From assembly GCA_938003595.1 (NCBI GenBank), contig CALKYH010000024.1:1-5625 (forward strand): a stretch of DNA of 5,625 nt, in the 5' to 3' direction. This document shows positions 4,405 through 5,625 of this stretch, in pieces (within the stretch, counting starts at the first letter, position 1; each line of letters starts with the position of its first letter). Source of the stretch: an uncultured bacterium. GTDB lineage: Bacteria; Planctomycetota; Phycisphaerae; Phycisphaerales; UBA1924. A program made the position numbers and the translations under genes. The notes under the pieces were generated by a model. That model made no database searches, had not been told where the DNA came from, and saw only the letters and a program-made list of their open reading frames with translations.

Positions 4405-4653
4405 ATGGACCGACGCATCGGGCCAAGGCGGCCGGACGAGACCAGCGCCGAGGCGGCCTGCCGCCTGATGGAGGCATGGCTGACCTGGGCGCTGGAGCAG
4501 CCCGACCACGCCTTCCCCCGGATTCCCCTGCGGCCGGTCGCCGAGGGCGGTTTCGATGGGCTTCTGGCCCGACCGGAGGGCCGACGCCGGGCCGAGGGCT
4601 GGTGGGCCGGCGCCATGAGCCGCGTCGAGGCGTTCCCGCCGTGGTGGGGCTGA
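4405..4653 (+). CDS. Small hypothetical Trp-rich protein
   Basis: This 82-residue ORF has no family I recognise. It has a charged N-terminus (MDRRIGPRRPDE), an amphipathic helix 'EAACRLMEAWLTWALEQP', a middle rich in Arg and Gly, and a Trp-rich end (GWWAGAMSRVEAFPPWWG). It has no signal peptide or clear membrane helix. Codons end in G or C in roughly nine cases out of ten, like its neighbours, which supports real coding. The start at 4405 is chosen because of the TANNNT hexamer seven bases upstream; an in-frame ATG at 4396 would add only three residues (MTP). It reads away from the lipoprotein gene. A 169-base gap separates it from the next gene, so it may be transcribed on its own. Confidence 0.65.
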   Translation: MDRRIGPRRPDETSAEAACRLMEAWLTWALEQPDHAFPRIPLRPVAEGGFDGLLARPEGRRRAEGWWAGAMSRVEAFPPWWG

Positions 4654-4737
4654 AATACCGACTCCGCACCCTCCCCAGCGAGCAGGAAAGGCCCCGGCGG
4701 GATACAACAATCGCGGATGTGAAGACACGACGACCGG

Positions 4738-4759
4738 CCGGCCCACGATCGAGGGCCGG
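4738..4759. other. GC-rich stem-loop between the 4405 ORF and the 4823 gene
   Basis: CCGGCCC (4738-4744) pairs perfectly with GGGCCGG (4753-4759) around an eight-base loop. It could end transcription of the small ORF or structure the leader of the next gene. No T run follows, so factor-independent termination is not clearly supported. A second, smaller stem (GCATC-N5-GATGC, 4778-4792) lies just downstream, between this hairpin and the ribosome site of the 4823 gene. Confidence 0.35.
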
Positions 4760-4822
4760 GCGGCACAGGGCGGGGCCGCATCTGACCGATGCAGACGATC
4801 CCCCCAGACCGGAGCGAGCCGA

Positions 4823-5625
4823 ATGACCGAGAACGCCAACACAGCCCCGACGCCCCCCGCCGACGCCGTCGGGACGCAGACGACCAAGCTCAACCGCACC
4901 TGGGTCGTCAAGACCTCGATCTATCTCGTGGTGCTGCTTGGACTTGGCATCTGGGGCCTGGTCGATGGCTTGATCGTCTACCCCGAGCGTGGGCGCAACG
5001 CCGCGTCGTTCCTGGAGAAGGAGTACCTCAGCCAGGCCGAGGAGGCCGGTCTCCTGCTCCGCGCCGGCGTGCAAGACCCCAGGGCGGAGTACGACCGCCT
5101 TCGCGCCGCCGAGACCGAGATCCGCCAGCGCATCGCCCAGGCGCAGTCCGAGCAGCGCTCCCCCGGTCAGAACGCCGTCGAGCTGACGCGTCTGGAGTGG
5201 CTCACCGCCCTGTCGCGCATCGGCGCGCTCGACGCCCAGCACACCGCGATCCCCGACCCCTCGGCGCGACTGACCGAGCTGCAGACCGAGTGGGCCTCGC
5301 GCAAGCCGCCCAAGCCTCTCTCGGCGTTCGACATCCCCTCGCAGTGGCTCATCGCCCTCGCCGGCCTGGGCCTGAGCGCGTGGATCGTCGTGCTCTTCGG
5401 AGCCGTGGCGCGCAAGAAGTTCCGCTACGAGCCCGCGACGATGCGCCTGACGCTGCCGGGCGGCAAGTCCTTCACGCCCGCCGACATCGCCGAACTGGAC
5501 AAGCGCCAGTGGCACAAGTTCTTCGTCACTGTCCGCCTCAAGGACGGCAAGAACTACAAGCTCGACCTGCTGCGCTACACCCCGCTCGAGGCCTGGGTCC
5601 TCGAGATGGAGAAGCACACCGACGG
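4823..5625 (+). CDS. Two-pass membrane protein, unknown function, cut by the window edge
   Basis: The reading frame is open from ATG 4823 to the end of the window, giving 267 residues without a stop. Upstream, GGAG lies eight bases before the ATG. Residues 1-26 are polar and Pro/Thr-rich. Residues 33-52 form a first membrane helix (IYLVVLLGLGIWGLV). Residues 60-112 are charged and helical, probably a short coiled coil, and the helical region continues to about 160. Residues 174-196 form a second membrane helix (QWLIALAGLGLSAWIVVLFG). After that comes a basic stop-transfer segment (ARKKFRY) and a beta-rich part (207-260) with 'LTLPGGKSFTPADIAELDKR' and 'VRLKDGKNYKLDLL'. The strand pattern with an 'IxxLDKxxW' helix is reminiscent of a PH-like domain (inference). 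By the positive-inside rule both ends are cytoplasmic and the middle ~120 residues are outside. The 169-base leader holds a possible AT-rich -10 (TACAACAAT, 4703-4711) and two stem-loops. Confidence 0.8.
   Translation, partial: MTENANTAPTPPADAVGTQTTKLNRTWVVKTSIYLVVLLGLGIWGLVDGLIVYPERGRNAASFLEKEYLSQAEEAGLLLRAGVQDPRAEYDRLRAAETEIRQRIAQAQSEQRSPGQNAVELTRLEWLTALSRIGALDAQHTAIPDPSARLTELQTEWASRKPPKPLSAFDIPSQWLIALAGLGLSAWIVVLFGAVARKKFRYEPATMRLTLPGGKSFTPADIAELDKRQWHKFFVTVRLKDGKNYKLDLLRYTPLEAWVLEMEKHTD

Noticed and set aside
4391..5617. 408-codon minus-strand open frame at the right end
   Set aside because: It is antisense to the 4405 ORF and to the 4823 gene, which has a ribosome site, membrane helices and plausible domain order. 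The antisense translation is repetitive Gly/Arg/Leu sequence.
1..5625. Search for CRISPR repeats, insertion sequences, tRNA or rRNA genes, attachment sites and toxin-antitoxin or defence genes
   Set aside because: No regularly spaced repeats, transposase motifs, cloverleaf-like stretches or recognisable defence domains were found by eye on either strand.

Overview
The window is a very GC-rich bacterial segment (about 70% by eye, with strongly GC-ending codons). It is densely coded, with no mobile element, rRNA, tRNA or CRISPR array that I can see. The gene style suggests a GC-rich, Gram-negative-type organism: lipoprotein export, a lipid A biosynthesis N-terminal (LAB_N) family protein, and several proteins I cannot assign to a family. 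My best guess is a planctomycete of the Phycisphaerae type, but no marker gene here proves it.

Layout. Positions 1-58 hold the last codons of a plus-strand gene, perhaps a cysteine desulfurase. Facing it on the minus strand is a two-gene iron-sulfur cluster (ISC) unit: a [2Fe-2S] ferredoxin of the adrenodoxin/Fdx type (start at 692) followed by IscX. A 110-base divergent spacer leads to a plus-strand pair joined by a GTGA overlap: a GT2 glycosyltransferase of the dolichol-phosphate-mannose-synthase-like group and a membrane protein with a LAB_N domain. These two probably act together on a lipid-linked sugar at the inner membrane. Next come two plus-strand genes of unknown function (2328-2930 and 2974-3711). 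A convergent minus-strand lipoprotein with a glycine zipper and a Pro/Tyr/Val repeat tail (3755-4273) follows. Last are a small Trp-rich plus-strand ORF (4405-4653) and a plus-strand two-pass membrane protein that runs off the right edge (4823 onward).

Regulation. Two styles of start can be seen. Four genes (iscX, the 2974 gene, the lipoprotein and the 4823 gene) have clear purine-rich Shine-Dalgarno sites, and the ferredoxin has a more loosely spaced one. Two others (803 and 4405) have none; instead each has a TANNNT hexamer exactly seven bases before ATG, the arrangement expected of leaderless mRNAs. The 2328 gene shows a weaker version of the same pattern.

I find no convincing previously undescribed defence, mobile or RNA system. 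The points most worth checking are the compact fdx-iscX unit without chaperone genes, the coupled GT2/LAB_N pair with its extra N-terminal region, the recurrent leaderless-start signature, and the modular surface lipoprotein.
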